Shown: positions 1 through 6,861, counted from the stretch's first letter. The stretch: DNA of 9,122 nt from an uncultured Polyangiaceae bacterium (GCA_947258625.1 CAMYJN010000059.1:1-9122), one strand, 5' to 3'. A program made the numbers and translations. Notes: generated by a model not told the origin, from the sequence alone.

Positions 1-1
1 A

Positions 2-370
2 AGCGAGCATGCACAAATCTCCGCACAGCTCGCGCGGGTCGAGGCACTGACAGAGCGCGTCGACCACGGCGACGACGAGTCGGTGATCGCGCTACGGGAC
101 GAGCTCCAACAACTCGGAACGATGCTGGTCGAGCATTTGCACTACGAGGAGTACCAAGTCTCTTCGCTAGCCGAGGCTGGTAGAGCGGACGAGGTTGCCG
201 AAGACATGCGTCGCGATCATCGGGATCAGCGTGAGCTTTTCGATAGCATCATTCGCGAGCTCGACGAAACAGCGGTTGGCTCGAAGCTGGTCGTCGGGGT
301 GCGTGAGCTCGCGCGCGCCATACGGGACGACATGGAGTACGAAGAAAAAGAGCTGTTGAATAGACCTTGA
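2..370 (+). CDS. Hemerythrin-like HHE-domain protein (5' partial)
   Basis: The reading frame is open back to the window edge, so the true start lies outside; 122 residues are visible. The in-frame GTG at 83 would cut into the helical domain and is unlikely to be the start. The visible part reads as an all-helical bundle with spaced His/Glu motifs: an SEH near the left edge, then HLHYEE, RRDHRDQRELF and, near the C-terminus, RDDMEYEEKELL. This spacing is typical of the hemerythrin HHE cation-binding family, which uses His and Glu/Asp side chains to hold a di-iron site that binds O2 or NO or stores iron. There is no signal peptide in the visible part, so it is probably cytoplasmic. The ferredoxin gene starts 15 bases downstream on the same strand, suggesting co-transcription. 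The family is recognised by motif only; a related four-helix metal-binding protein is possible. Confidence 0.75.
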   Translation, partial: SEHAQISAQLARVEALTERVDHGDDESVIALRDELQQLGTMLVEHLHYEEYQVSSLAEAGRADEVAEDMRRDHRDQRELFDSIIRELDETAVGSKLVVGVRELARAIRDDMEYEEKELLNRP

Positions 371-385
371 GGTGGGAGCGGGCCT

Positions 386-580
386 ATGAAGATCATGTAC
401 AACCCATCGACATGCAATCACTACGGCGTGTGCGTCGAAGAGTCGCCTGAGGTGTTTTCGTTCGCCGAAGACGGAAGTCTGAGGATTCAAACCTACGATG
501 TCCCCCCCGACCTCGAAGACAAGGTGCGGGACGCCTGCATGATGTGTCCGACCCAGTCCATTCAGATCGACGAGGAATAG
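386..580 (+). CDS. Single-cluster ferredoxin, cytochrome P450-partner type
   Basis: A 64-residue protein, the usual length for small actinobacterial/proteobacterial ferredoxins that pass electrons to cytochromes P450. Cluster ligands are C10, C16 and C54, arranged as CNHYGVC followed much later by MMCP; an extra C51 gives C-x2-C-P. In classic ferredoxins a fourth cysteine sits at the position held here by Y13. Its replacement is characteristic of the CxxXxxC...CP group, which carries [3Fe-4S] or unusual [4Fe-4S] clusters. The start at 386 has a good Shine-Dalgarno (GGGAG at 374-378, 7-base spacer); ATG at 395 is a weaker alternative. The protein is acidic and has no signal peptide, so it acts in the cytoplasm. 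It follows the hemerythrin-like gene closely and converges on the GMC gene (26-base gap). No P450 or ferredoxin reductase is present in the window, so its partner is unknown. Confidence 0.88.
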   Translation: MKIMYNPSTCNHYGVCVEESPEVFSFAEDGSLRIQTYDVPPDLEDKVRDACMMCPTQSIQIDEE

Positions 581-606
581 GGATCGGGGCTCGGGGCGGC
601 TGAGCT

Positions 607-2136
607 TTAGATTCGGGTGAGGAGCTTCGTCGTAAGCATGCGCGACGAAGCGATGATGGGAGTCATGGTGTGGCTCGAGGCGCTGCTTGGAAAACCGGAC
701 GAGTCGAAAACGTAGACGTCGCGCGTGCCGTAGACCTGACCGTTCAAGTCGGCGCCTCCATCGCGCTCTGAGGCCGCGAATCGGACGGTGCCCTGCTGGT
801 GAGCGCTGAGCATCGGCGCGGTTGCTGGTGCAAACGGCAACTGCCGCGCCTGCGTGGCTTCACGCGCCGAGCGAATGACCAAGGCCGCAACCGTCGGTAC
901 CAAAACCTCTCGTGCGCCGGCTTCAAGGTAGACCTTGGCGGCGGATTCAACCGCCTTCCGAAGCCGCGCCCGATGATCGTCGCGCTGCGTGTATCGAATC
1001 GTCAGGCGGCCGTCGCGCGCGACTTCCACCCGACCCGAAGGCGCATCAGGTGCGAGGAGAAGCGAGGGTGCCATGCGATCGTACTGGGCCATGCCCTCCA
1101 TTCCAGACGCACCGGAGAACGGCAAGAGGCTCGAGACGATGCCAGGCGTGCCCATGATCCCTTCGATGCGAAAACCCCAAAGCCCGAACTCGACGTTGTC
1201 CTCTTGTTCGAACTCGGTGACGGCGTACGACTGTGGGATGCCGTCGAACGCCGCGATGCGCTCATCGAAGATCCCGATGATGGGGAGCTGGGGTTGCAGC
1301 ATGAGATTCTGCCCGACGTGCGCGTTTCCAATGCCCGACCGCAACAACAGCTGTGGTGACGAGATGGCGTTTGCGGCGATGATGACGATCTTTGCTCGGA
1401 CCTTGATCTCGTTCTGTTCGTGATAGCCGCCTGGGTCGAGGGTGCGTACCTCGACCTCCTTGAGCTCCTGACTGGCCTTGTGGACCTTCACGGCGCGAGC
1501 CCTCGTGAAGATGCGGGCGCCGGCCTCGACCGCCTTGGGAAGTGCGACCATGCGTGGGTTTTGTTTGGCGTGGATGGGGCAGCCGATGAGGCAGGTGCCG
1601 AGCCCGCGGCAGCCCACGCGATTGTGCAGCATCACCTCGCCGCGCAGCCCGAGCGCTTCGGCCCCTTGACGCAGCTTGGCGTTCGCGAAATTGACCAAGT
1701 TCTCTGGAATGCGACTCGCCGAAAGATCGGCAAGCGCATCCTCCGTGAACGGCTTGAATCGCTCAGGCGCGTAGTCTTCGAGCCCATACTTCGCCGCCCA
1801 GTGCTGGAGCACCCCATCGGGAATCGGCACGACGTCGCAGGTGTTGATCACGCCGCCCCCGCCGAGCACCCTGCCCTGCAGGACGCTCACCGAAAGATCG
1901 TGGGAGGCCCGCCCTCCCCGGTCCATGTAGAGCTGGTCGTACATCGGCGCATCCCGTTGGGTTCGCTCCGTTCCCACGAGGTCGCGCCCCTCTTCGAGCA
2001 CGACGACCTCGTGTCCGGCCTCCGCCAGCAGTCGCGCAGCCGTTGCACCGCCGGAGCCCGAGCCAATGATGCAGATCTCCGCAATGACCCCGTCGGGCGC
2101 CGCCTCTTTGGAAAGGCCGACGATCGCGCCGGTCAC
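607..2136 (-). CDS. GMC-family FAD oxidoreductase (FAD-GDH/FDH large-subunit-like dehydrogenase)
   Basis: A 509-residue flavoprotein expected to oxidise an alcohol or sugar. The N-terminus has the dinucleotide fold GSGSGG (25-30) ending in VLEEG (46-50), followed by the GMC signature GRVLGGGGVIN (88-98). A cysteine motif C176-x5-C182-x3-C186-P-I-x-A-K matches the pattern of the Fe-S cluster site in the catalytic subunits of FAD glucose and fructose dehydrogenases. The C-terminus carries the two catalytic histidines: H446 in HQQGT and H489 in SSHTMT, the latter resembling glucose oxidase. The start is GTG at 2136, whose last bases overlap the stop of the upstream gene (GTGA). The frame stays open for 272 further codons upstream, but those residues are low-complexity and lie over the two upstream genes, so that extension is rejected. 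It has no signal peptide of its own; export with its Tat partner is inferred. The substrate is unknown, and the cytochrome subunit of such complexes is absent here. Confidence 0.9.
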   Translation of the reverse strand: MTGAIVGLSKEAAPDGVIAEICIIGSGSGGATAARLLAEAGHEVVVLEEGRDLVGTERTQRDAPMYDQLYMDRGGRASHDLSVSVLQGRVLGGGGVINTCDVVPIPDGVLQHWAAKYGLEDYAPERFKPFTEDALADLSASRIPENLVNFANAKLRQGAEALGLRGEVMLHNRVGCRGLGTCLIGCPIHAKQNPRMVALPKAVEAGARIFTRARAVKVHKASQELKEVEVRTLDPGGYHEQNEIKVRAKIVIIAANAISSPQLLLRSGIGNAHVGQNLMLQPQLPIIGIFDERIAAFDGIPQSYAVTEFEQEDNVEFGLWGFRIEGIMGTPGIVSSLLPFSGASGMEGMAQYDRMAPSLLLAPDAPSGRVEVARDGRLTIRYTQRDDHRARLRKAVESAAKVYLEAGAREVLVPTVAALVIRSAREATQARQLPFAPATAPMLSAHQQGTVRFAASERDGGADLNGQVYGTRDVYVFDSSGFPSSASSHTMTPIIASSRMLTTKLLTRI

Positions 2137-2708
2137 TGCGTCAGGCCCTGCGCACGTTTCATCGACGGCCCGGGGTAGCCGATGTGCGGCCACACCTGCT
2201 CGTGGTCGAAGTAGACGAGATTGAAGAACTTGCGCATCGCGATGCTGACCTGGCGTCGCAGCAGATTGTCGCTGACGGCCCAGCCGTTCCAGTGCTCGGT
2301 ACGCTCCGCGACGCCCAGTCGCGAGAAGGTGGTTACTTTCTTGTCGAACACCAAGGGGCCGAGCTCGATCAGCACGAGAGCTTTCTGGAGATCCTTCACG
2401 TTGTGCTCGGGCTCGTCGGCGAGGAATCCGTCGAATGCGCGGGGGAGATCCATGGGCGCAGCGTCGATTGGAATCGCGGGGGTCTTGGGGAGCATGACGG
2501 CCACCAGGCTTTGAAGTGTTCGGTATTCGTGCGCATCGAGAACCTGGAGCTTTTCGACCTTCGGTGCCCGCCCTCTCAATGCCAACAAACCAGCACCACC
2601 GACGCCCAGGATTGCACCGCCCGCCACCAGGCTTGCCTTCAAGAACCGGCGCCTCGAAAGGAAGGTGAAGAGCCCGTCGCGCTCCGGTTCCTCGTTCGTC
2701 GTCGCCAT
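2133..2708 (-). CDS. Tat-signal protein, gluconate 2-dehydrogenase subunit 3 family
   Basis: A 191-residue small subunit of the kind that partners GMC dehydrogenases (gamma subunit of gluconate, glucose and fructose dehydrogenases). A twin-arginine motif SRRRFLK at 18-24 is followed by a Gly/Ala/Leu-rich hydrophobic stretch to about residue 46, so export is by the Tat route, perhaps with an uncleaved anchor. The remainder has the family layout: an early LDAHEYRTLQSL helix, VMLPKTP, a DLPRAFDGFL segment, and a C-terminal FFNLVYFDHEQVWPHIGYPGP. In known complexes this subunit is needed for export and folding of the FAD subunit, which lacks its own signal. The start ATG at 2708 is chosen because AGAGG at 2718-2722 sits 9 bases upstream; TTG at 2717 abuts that site and is less likely. 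The stop overlaps the GMC start, which points to translational coupling and fixed stoichiometry. Confidence 0.88.
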   Translation of the reverse strand: MATTNEEPERDGLFTFLSRRRFLKASLVAGGAILGVGGAGLLALRGRAPKVEKLQVLDAHEYRTLQSLVAVMLPKTPAIPIDAAPMDLPRAFDGFLADEPEHNVKDLQKALVLIELGPLVFDKKVTTFSRLGVAERTEHWNGWAVSDNLLRRQVSIAMRKFFNLVYFDHEQVWPHIGYPGPSMKRAQGLTQ

Positions 2709-2713
2709 CGCGA

Positions 2714-3037
2714 TCAACCTCTGCGTTTGCGTTTTTCTTCGTCGTCCTCGGGGACGTCTTTGTAGTCGACCCGAATTCGGCCTTCGCCGAGCGTAGCGAT
2801 TGTTTCGAGCGCCTGCAGGCGCGCTTCGGTGTCTCGCTTGTACTCGCGGAGCTCGGTGAGCTCTTCCTGCATTCGTTCGGTCTCCTCTGCACGCGCGAGC
2901 CGCAGCCTGTACCAGAGCCAGAGGCCCCAGCCGATGAGACCGACGACCGCAAGAGGGATCAGCAACTCGATGACGATGGCCACCGAGATCTTGTGCCCTT
3001 CCCAGGCTCGCACCGCAAGTAAATCCAGCATCCCCAT
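2714..3037 (-). CDS. PspB-like membrane protein with coiled coil
   Basis: A 107-residue protein: an N-terminal segment, one transmembrane helix at about 19-43 (rich in I/V/L/W, ending WLWYRLRLA), a charged heptad region at about 48-80 and an acidic-basic tail ending EEKRKRRG. The order TM, coiled coil, then a RLQALETI motif (73-80) resembles phage-shock protein B, an inner-membrane partner of PspC/PspA in envelope stress; PspB is usually nearer 75 residues. No PspA, PspC or PspF is seen nearby. It heads the GMC operon, with 5 bases between its stop and the ATG of the next gene, so a role as membrane adaptor for the dehydrogenase is also possible. Start uncertain: ATG 3037 or ATG 3031 (a leaderless start fits 3031); GTG 2983 would shorten it to 89 residues with a distant GGAAGGG upstream. 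The frame continues to 3121 but would overlap the divergent gene. Confidence 0.62.
   Translation of the reverse strand: MGMLDLLAVRAWEGHKISVAIVIELLIPLAVVGLIGWGLWLWYRLRLARAEETERMQEELTELREYKRDTEARLQALETIATLGEGRIRVDYKDVPEDDEEKRKRRG
2718..2722 (-). promoter_or_regulatory. Ribosome binding site AGAGG for the Tat-signal subunit gene
   Basis: AGAGG on the minus strand, 9 bases before ATG 2708. It directly abuts the alternative TTG at 2717 and therefore favours the ATG. It lies inside the last codons of the PspB-like gene. Confidence 0.5.
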
Positions 3038-3052
3038 GCTATAGAAAAGGAA
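3031..3052. promoter_or_regulatory. Candidate bidirectional promoter with shared TATA -10 element
   Basis: The two divergent genes are separated by only 14 bases (3038-3051), which contain the palindrome CTATAG. On the plus strand TATAGA at 3040-3045 is preceded by TG (extended -10) and predicts a start of transcription at 3052, the A of the ligase ATG. On the minus strand TATAGC at 3043-3038 predicts a start at 3031, the A of the second candidate ATG of the PspB-like gene. No good -35 box is visible on either side. This is inference from spacing alone. Confidence 0.3.
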
Positions 3053-4602
3053 TGAGTAGCGACCGCGACGAAATGAGGGCATTTCGCGAGTTGCAGGCTC
3101 AACTGGCCCCCCGGTGGGCATTGGCCGACGGCGACGGACCCGAGCCGAGAGACATCGTGGTCGTGCCTTCCTTGTCGTTCGATGGCATCGACAGCGTCGC
3201 GATCGACGGCGTGATTCACTACGAAGAGCGGATGCTGTTCACCCTGAACTTGCTGCGGCATCCACAGGCGCGGCTGCTTTACGTGAGCTCCGCGCCGATT
3301 CATCCGGATGCTGTCGATTACATGCTCTCTTTGATCCGCGGTATCCCAATGGAGGAACTGCGGCAACGGCTTACGGTGCTCTCCCTCTACGACAGCTCGT
3401 TCGTGCCCCTATCAAAGAAGATCCTGGAGCGACCACGGGTCATCGAGCGCATCCGAAATTGGATTCGGCCTGAATGCGGGCTCATGACCTGCTTCACGGT
3501 TTCCGAGTTAGAGCGGAGCCTGGCCGTCGCGCTCGGCGTTCCGCTATACGGCGTGGATCCGGACTTGGCGTGGCTCGGCACCAAGACCGGGTCGCGCTGG
3601 GCCTTTCGTGAAGCAGGCATCCCCTTGTTGCCAGGAGCCGAAGATCTGAAAAGCGAAGCGGATCTCGTCAAAGCAATTGACAGCCTCTGGTCCGATAATG
3701 TCGAGCTCGAGCGGGTGGTCGTGAAGCAAAACACCGGCTTCAGCGGCCAAGGCAACGCGATCCTCGACCTGGGCGCTCTCGGCGCGGTCGCCCCGGGGAG
3801 CGGGGTCAGCCGCGAGGGGCGGGAGCGGGCCTTGGCCGATGCCCTCTCGACGATGCGCTTCGTCGATCCTCTGCTGAGCTGGGAGAGCTTTCGGGAGAAA
3901 CTCGAACGGGAGGGCGGGGTCGTCGAGGCCTTCGTTGAAGACAAAGCGAAGCGCGCACCGAGCTGTCAGCTCCGGATCTCGCCCGAAGGCAGTCTCGACA
4001 TCCTTTCGACGCACGACCAACTCGTTGAAGGGGTCGACGGTCAGATCTATGCGGGCTGTCGGTTCCCAGCCGATGAAGCTTATCGGATGGACATCCAGCG
4101 GGATGCGCTCCGCGTGGCCGAAATCCTTCAGAAGAAGGGCGCAGTCGGTCGGCTGGCCGTCGACTTCATCTGCGTGCGACAAAACGATGGCTCCTGGAAG
4201 CACTACGCGATCGAAACCAACTTGCGATTGGGAGGGACGACCCATCCCATGATGCTTCTTCGAATGCTGACCGACGGCTCGTACGATCCGGATGCGGGCC
4301 TCTACCTCACGCCGCGCGGCGAGCCGCAATTCTACGTCGCTACCGACTCGATGCGGTCCGATAGCTACCGCGGCCTGCTCATCGAGGACTTGCTCGACAT
4401 TGCGGCAGCGAACGGTTTGCACTATCAAGCCGACTCCAAATCGGGCGTGATTTTCCACTTCACAGGTACGCTCAGCGAGTTTGGGAAGCTCGGCATTACC
4501 GCGGTGGGTAAGAGCGCAGCCGAAGCGGACCATTGGTTTGAACAAACGCGGCAGGTGTTGGACCGCGAAACGAAGAGTGAGCTGTGTACGTCGAAGAGTT
4601 GA
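3052..4602 (+). CDS. PGM1-like ATP-grasp peptide/amino-acid ligase
   Basis: A 516-residue ligase related to the PGM1 family, founded by the pheganomycin peptide ligase of Streptomyces; such enzymes activate a carboxylate as acyl-phosphate and join it to an amine. N-terminal pre-ATP-grasp domain at about 35-170: VVVPSLSFDG, HYEERMLF, the YVSSAPIHPDAVDYMLSL region and KKILERPRVIERIR. ATP-grasp core at about 175-400: GTKTGSRWAFREAGIP, then VVVKQN with K225 as nucleotide ligand and a Gly-rich loop GFSGQGN (229-235), then the metal site E388-x-N390-x-R392 in IETNLRLGGTTHP. The C-terminal part, about 430-510, with FTGTLSEFGKLGITAVG resembles the PGM1 C-terminal domain. ATG 3052 has AAAAGGA abutting it, too close for a normal ribosome site, so translation may be leaderless. 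The last 19 bases overlap the zinc deacylase gene. The substrate is unknown; I found no convincing precursor-peptide gene nearby. Confidence 0.85.
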   Translation: MSSDRDEMRAFRELQAQLAPRWALADGDGPEPRDIVVVPSLSFDGIDSVAIDGVIHYEERMLFTLNLLRHPQARLLYVSSAPIHPDAVDYMLSLIRGIPMEELRQRLTVLSLYDSSFVPLSKKILERPRVIERIRNWIRPECGLMTCFTVSELERSLAVALGVPLYGVDPDLAWLGTKTGSRWAFREAGIPLLPGAEDLKSEADLVKAIDSLWSDNVELERVVVKQNTGFSGQGNAILDLGALGAVAPGSGVSREGRERALADALSTMRFVDPLLSWESFREKLEREGGVVEAFVEDKAKRAPSCQLRISPEGSLDILSTHDQLVEGVDGQIYAGCRFPADEAYRMDIQRDALRVAEILQKKGAVGRLAVDFICVRQNDGSWKHYAIETNLRLGGTTHPMMLLRMLTDGSYDPDAGLYLTPRGEPQFYVATDSMRSDSYRGLLIEDLLDIAAANGLHYQADSKSGVIFHFTGTLSEFGKLGITAVGKSAAEADHWFEQTRQVLDRETKSELCTSKS

Positions 4603-5453
4603 AACCAGGCGTGTTGCGAATATCGGCATCTCCCGATTGGCCGAAGCCCTACATCGGTGTGGGCGGCTCGATGCATGGCAACGAACCCTGCGGGGCAGAG
4701 GCAATTCGTCGAATCGCACGCGCCTTCGAAAACGGAGACCTCGCGCCCGCCAAAGGCACGATCTTTTTGATTCATGCAAACCCTGAAGCGACCTTGCAGG
4801 GGCGGCGTCACACCGCGGAGGGCGATGACCTCAATCGCGTCTGGGATTTCGAATTTGCCGAGACTCTTCGCGCCGAGGCATGGGGCTACGAGCACCATCG
4901 CGCGCTCGAGCTCAAAGAAGCCCTGGGAGAGCTCGACGTATTCTTGGATCTTCACTCGGCGGGGACCGCAACGCCAGCATTCGGTGTGAGCAACGGCGAG
5001 GCTCCAATAGACGAGATCGCGAAGCAGATTGGCATCGCGTACCTGGTTCAGTCCTGGTACGGCCTTGCCGACAAGGTGATCATTGGCTTCCTCAAGCTTG
5101 CAGGCATTCCCGCCTTGTCGGTCGAGTGCGGCGCACACGATGATCCAGAGATCTCGTCGATCGCGGAGCGTATCGCGATGAACTTCCTGCGAGTGACCGG
5201 CGCAATCGATGATGGCCACCCAACCAATGTCAGCGACGTCCGCACCGTGCATGTGGTCGAAACGATCACCAAGCCGAGCCAAGAGTTCCACTTCGGCGCC
5301 CGATGGACCGGGTTCCAGCGACTCGAGCCGGGCGCGCTCGTCGGCCGCGACCGCATCACCGAAATTCGCGCGAGCCGAGCCTGCTATGCCGTGTTGCCGA
5401 ACCTCGACGTTGAAGTCGGAGACGACGTCATTTACTTGGCGGTTGACGCCTGA
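4584..5453 (+). CDS. AstE/AspA-type M14 zinc deacylase (succinylglutamate desuccinylase/aspartoacylase family)
   Basis: A 289-residue metal-dependent amidase that would hydrolyse an N-acyl amino acid or related conjugate in the cytoplasm. Zinc ligands are H31 and E34 in GGSMHGNEPCG and H124 in LDLHSAG; DDLNRVW (81-87) supplies the conserved substrate-binding Asn-Arg, and E181 in SVECG is the likely general base. Residues after about 205 form a beta-rich C-terminal domain as in AspA. Length is near the family norm (about 290-340). The start is GTG 4584, inside the ligase gene (19-base overlap in another frame), which implies coupled translation; TTG 4599 is a weaker alternative. Ligase plus hydrolase in one transcript suggests making and removing the same amide bond, or trimming a ligated product. 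It could also be a carboxypeptidase-like enzyme; exact substrate not deducible. Confidence 0.87.
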   Translation: MYVEELKPGVLRISASPDWPKPYIGVGGSMHGNEPCGAEAIRRIARAFENGDLAPAKGTIFLIHANPEATLQGRRHTAEGDDLNRVWDFEFAETLRAEAWGYEHHRALELKEALGELDVFLDLHSAGTATPAFGVSNGEAPIDEIAKQIGIAYLVQSWYGLADKVIIGFLKLAGIPALSVECGAHDDPEISSIAERIAMNFLRVTGAIDDGHPTNVSDVRTVHVVETITKPSQEFHFGARWTGFQRLEPGALVGRDRITEIRASRACYAVLPNLDVEVGDDVIYLAVDA

Positions 5454-6856
5454 GCCAAATCGGCCGACTGAACGGACGACAGCCGCTGTATCGCTGCATC
5501 CAGCGCGCGCGATACACAAGTTTGGTCCCGAACGCGGGCGAGCAACGGCCAGGTCGCACGCTCGCCTTCCAGGATGTGCTTGAGGAGCTCTTTGTGCGAG
5601 ATGTTCGACATGGCGCGGAGGAGCGCGATCGGGCGAAGACGCGGGTGGATGTCGATGTCGCCACCGTAGGGCTGACCGGCGAGGGAATGGGCGACGTCGA
5701 AGGTGCTGTAGAGCGGTGTACTCTTGGTGAAGTCGCGGGCCAGCTCGAGCTGGTGCGTGACCTGCGCGAGGACGCTCGAGACGACGACGCCTGATACGAC
5801 GGGAACGATTCCGCGCTTGCCGGTGACGCGGCTCACCGGTGCGACGTGTGGGTTCACTTGGCTGACGATGAAGTGATTGACGTTGTGGAGACGACTCAGG
5901 CGGCGCATCGGGAGGTCGCCTTTGAGCGAGCCATCGATCCATCGCTCGGTCGACATGTAGGGGATGGCTTCGCCCGAGGGACCTCGCTGGTGAAGCATGG
6001 CGCCTGGAAACGCGCCAGGAATCGAGGCCGAGGCAACTGCCGCACTGTTCATCAGCACATTGGGCGTCGTGTAGTGGCAGAGCACCCTCGGCTTCTGGCG
6101 CTCGCGCGTCGGTGAAACGCTGATGCTTACGGTGCGGCCCGTGCGCGCGTGCGCTTCCTCGAAGGTGTAGTCGCCGCAGTTGTTCGCGACTACCTCTTCG
6201 AGACGCGCTGAGTCATAGACAGCGCGTTCGTTCGCAGCGCGCTTTGGCGGAAGGCGCTTGAGCGCATCGGTGCGAATGACGCGCGGGTCCGCGAAGAGCG
6301 CCTCGAGCTCCTCGTCGGTGCGAACCCCAGTGCCGCAAGCCACTAGGGCGCCCATGGAGGCGCCCGAAAGCACGTTGGGTAAGAGTCCTTGTTCGAACAG
6401 AGCCTTGACGACTCCGAGGTGAAAAAAGCCGAGCGTTGCTCCTCCCGAAAGCAGCAGCGCCGAACGCCCAAAGATGTGCGCTGCTCTTCGAAAGCCAGCA
6501 AGCGTGAACTTGGGGGAGAGCCCCGTTTGATCGGGGTCCGCCAGGTAGGCGATGCAGGCGAGCGCCTCCTCGTAGAAGGCCTCGACCAGATGCTTGGTCC
6601 CAAGCGGCGTTCGCGCGTAGAGCCGCGGGTCCGCCAGCTCGCCGAGATGCCGGTACAATGCCTCTCGGAGCAGCGGCACGAGCTCGAGCGCCTTTCCCGC
6701 CTCGCGTGTCCGCGTGAGCTCTTCGGTCTGCTCGCGCAAAAGCCGGGCGTCGTAAACCGAAGATTCGGGCTTCGCGCGCCAAACTTCCGCATCCGCCCGG
6801 TCAGCCACGGCCTCTGCCTTCCTCCGCCATTCCTGGTACCCAGCCACGCTACCCAT
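5432..6856 (-). CDS. Patatin-like phospholipase/lipase with DUF3336 domain
   Basis: A 474-residue serine hydrolase. The N-terminal DUF3336 region (about 5-130) shows ESSVYDARLLREQTEEL and the LYRHLGELADPRLY and GTKHLVEAF segments. The patatin domain follows with oxyanion-hole loop GGATLG (138-143), nucleophile S167 in GASMG, and the dyad aspartate D308 in WIDGS. This combination is found in yeast Tgl3/4/5 triacylglycerol lipases and their bacterial relatives, so it probably hydrolyses acyl esters of membrane or storage lipids. There is no signal peptide. Start: ATG 6856 has GGGAG directly abutting it, whereas GTG 6847 has that site 9 bases upstream, so a 471-residue form is equally plausible. 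It lies 43 bases after the sulfate-permease gene on the same strand, separated by a hairpin. Its 3' end overlaps the convergent deacylase gene by 22 bases. Confidence 0.92.
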   Translation of the reverse strand: MGSVAGYQEWRRKAEAVADRADAEVWRAKPESSVYDARLLREQTEELTRTREAGKALELVPLLREALYRHLGELADPRLYARTPLGTKHLVEAFYEEALACIAYLADPDQTGLSPKFTLAGFRRAAHIFGRSALLLSGGATLGFFHLGVVKALFEQGLLPNVLSGASMGALVACGTGVRTDEELEALFADPRVIRTDALKRLPPKRAANERAVYDSARLEEVVANNCGDYTFEEAHARTGRTVSISVSPTRERQKPRVLCHYTTPNVLMNSAAVASASIPGAFPGAMLHQRGPSGEAIPYMSTERWIDGSLKGDLPMRRLSRLHNVNHFIVSQVNPHVAPVSRVTGKRGIVPVVSGVVVSSVLAQVTHQLELARDFTKSTPLYSTFDVAHSLAGQPYGGDIDIHPRLRPIALLRAMSNISHKELLKHILEGERATWPLLARVRDQTCVSRALDAAIQRLSSVQSADLAQASTAK

Positions 6857-6861
6857 CTCCC
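6857..6861 (-). promoter_or_regulatory. Ribosome binding site GGGAG that bears on the patatin start
   Basis: GGGAG on the minus strand touches ATG 6856 with no spacer, but stands 9 bases from GTG 6847. The spacing favours the GTG as the translation start. Confidence 0.4.

Noticed and set aside
581..606. Possible bidirectional terminator between the ferredoxin and GMC genes
   Set aside because: Only a 4-bp GCTC/GAGC stem with a 9-base loop and no T-run; too weak to call.
1420..2178. Plus-strand open frame of 252 codons
   Set aside because: Antisense to the GMC gene; composition is typical of a high-GC shadow and no family features are seen.
2184..2765. Plus-strand open frame of 193 codons
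   Set aside because: Antisense to the Tat-signal subunit gene, whose motifs are clear; no independent evidence.
2137..2952. N-terminal extension of the GMC frame
   Set aside because: Arg/Ser/Pro-rich, no family match, and it lies on top of two better-supported genes on the same strand.
3544..4779. Minus-strand open frame of 411 codons
   Set aside because: Antisense to the ligase gene; Arg/Pro-rich with no recognisable domain.
5454..5500. Possible terminator after the deacylase gene
   Set aside because: No stable stem followed by T residues; the sequence is patatin coding.
4425..5942. Minus-strand open frame of 505 codons
   Set aside because: Runs across the deacylase gene and the end of the patatin gene in a wrong frame; no domain.
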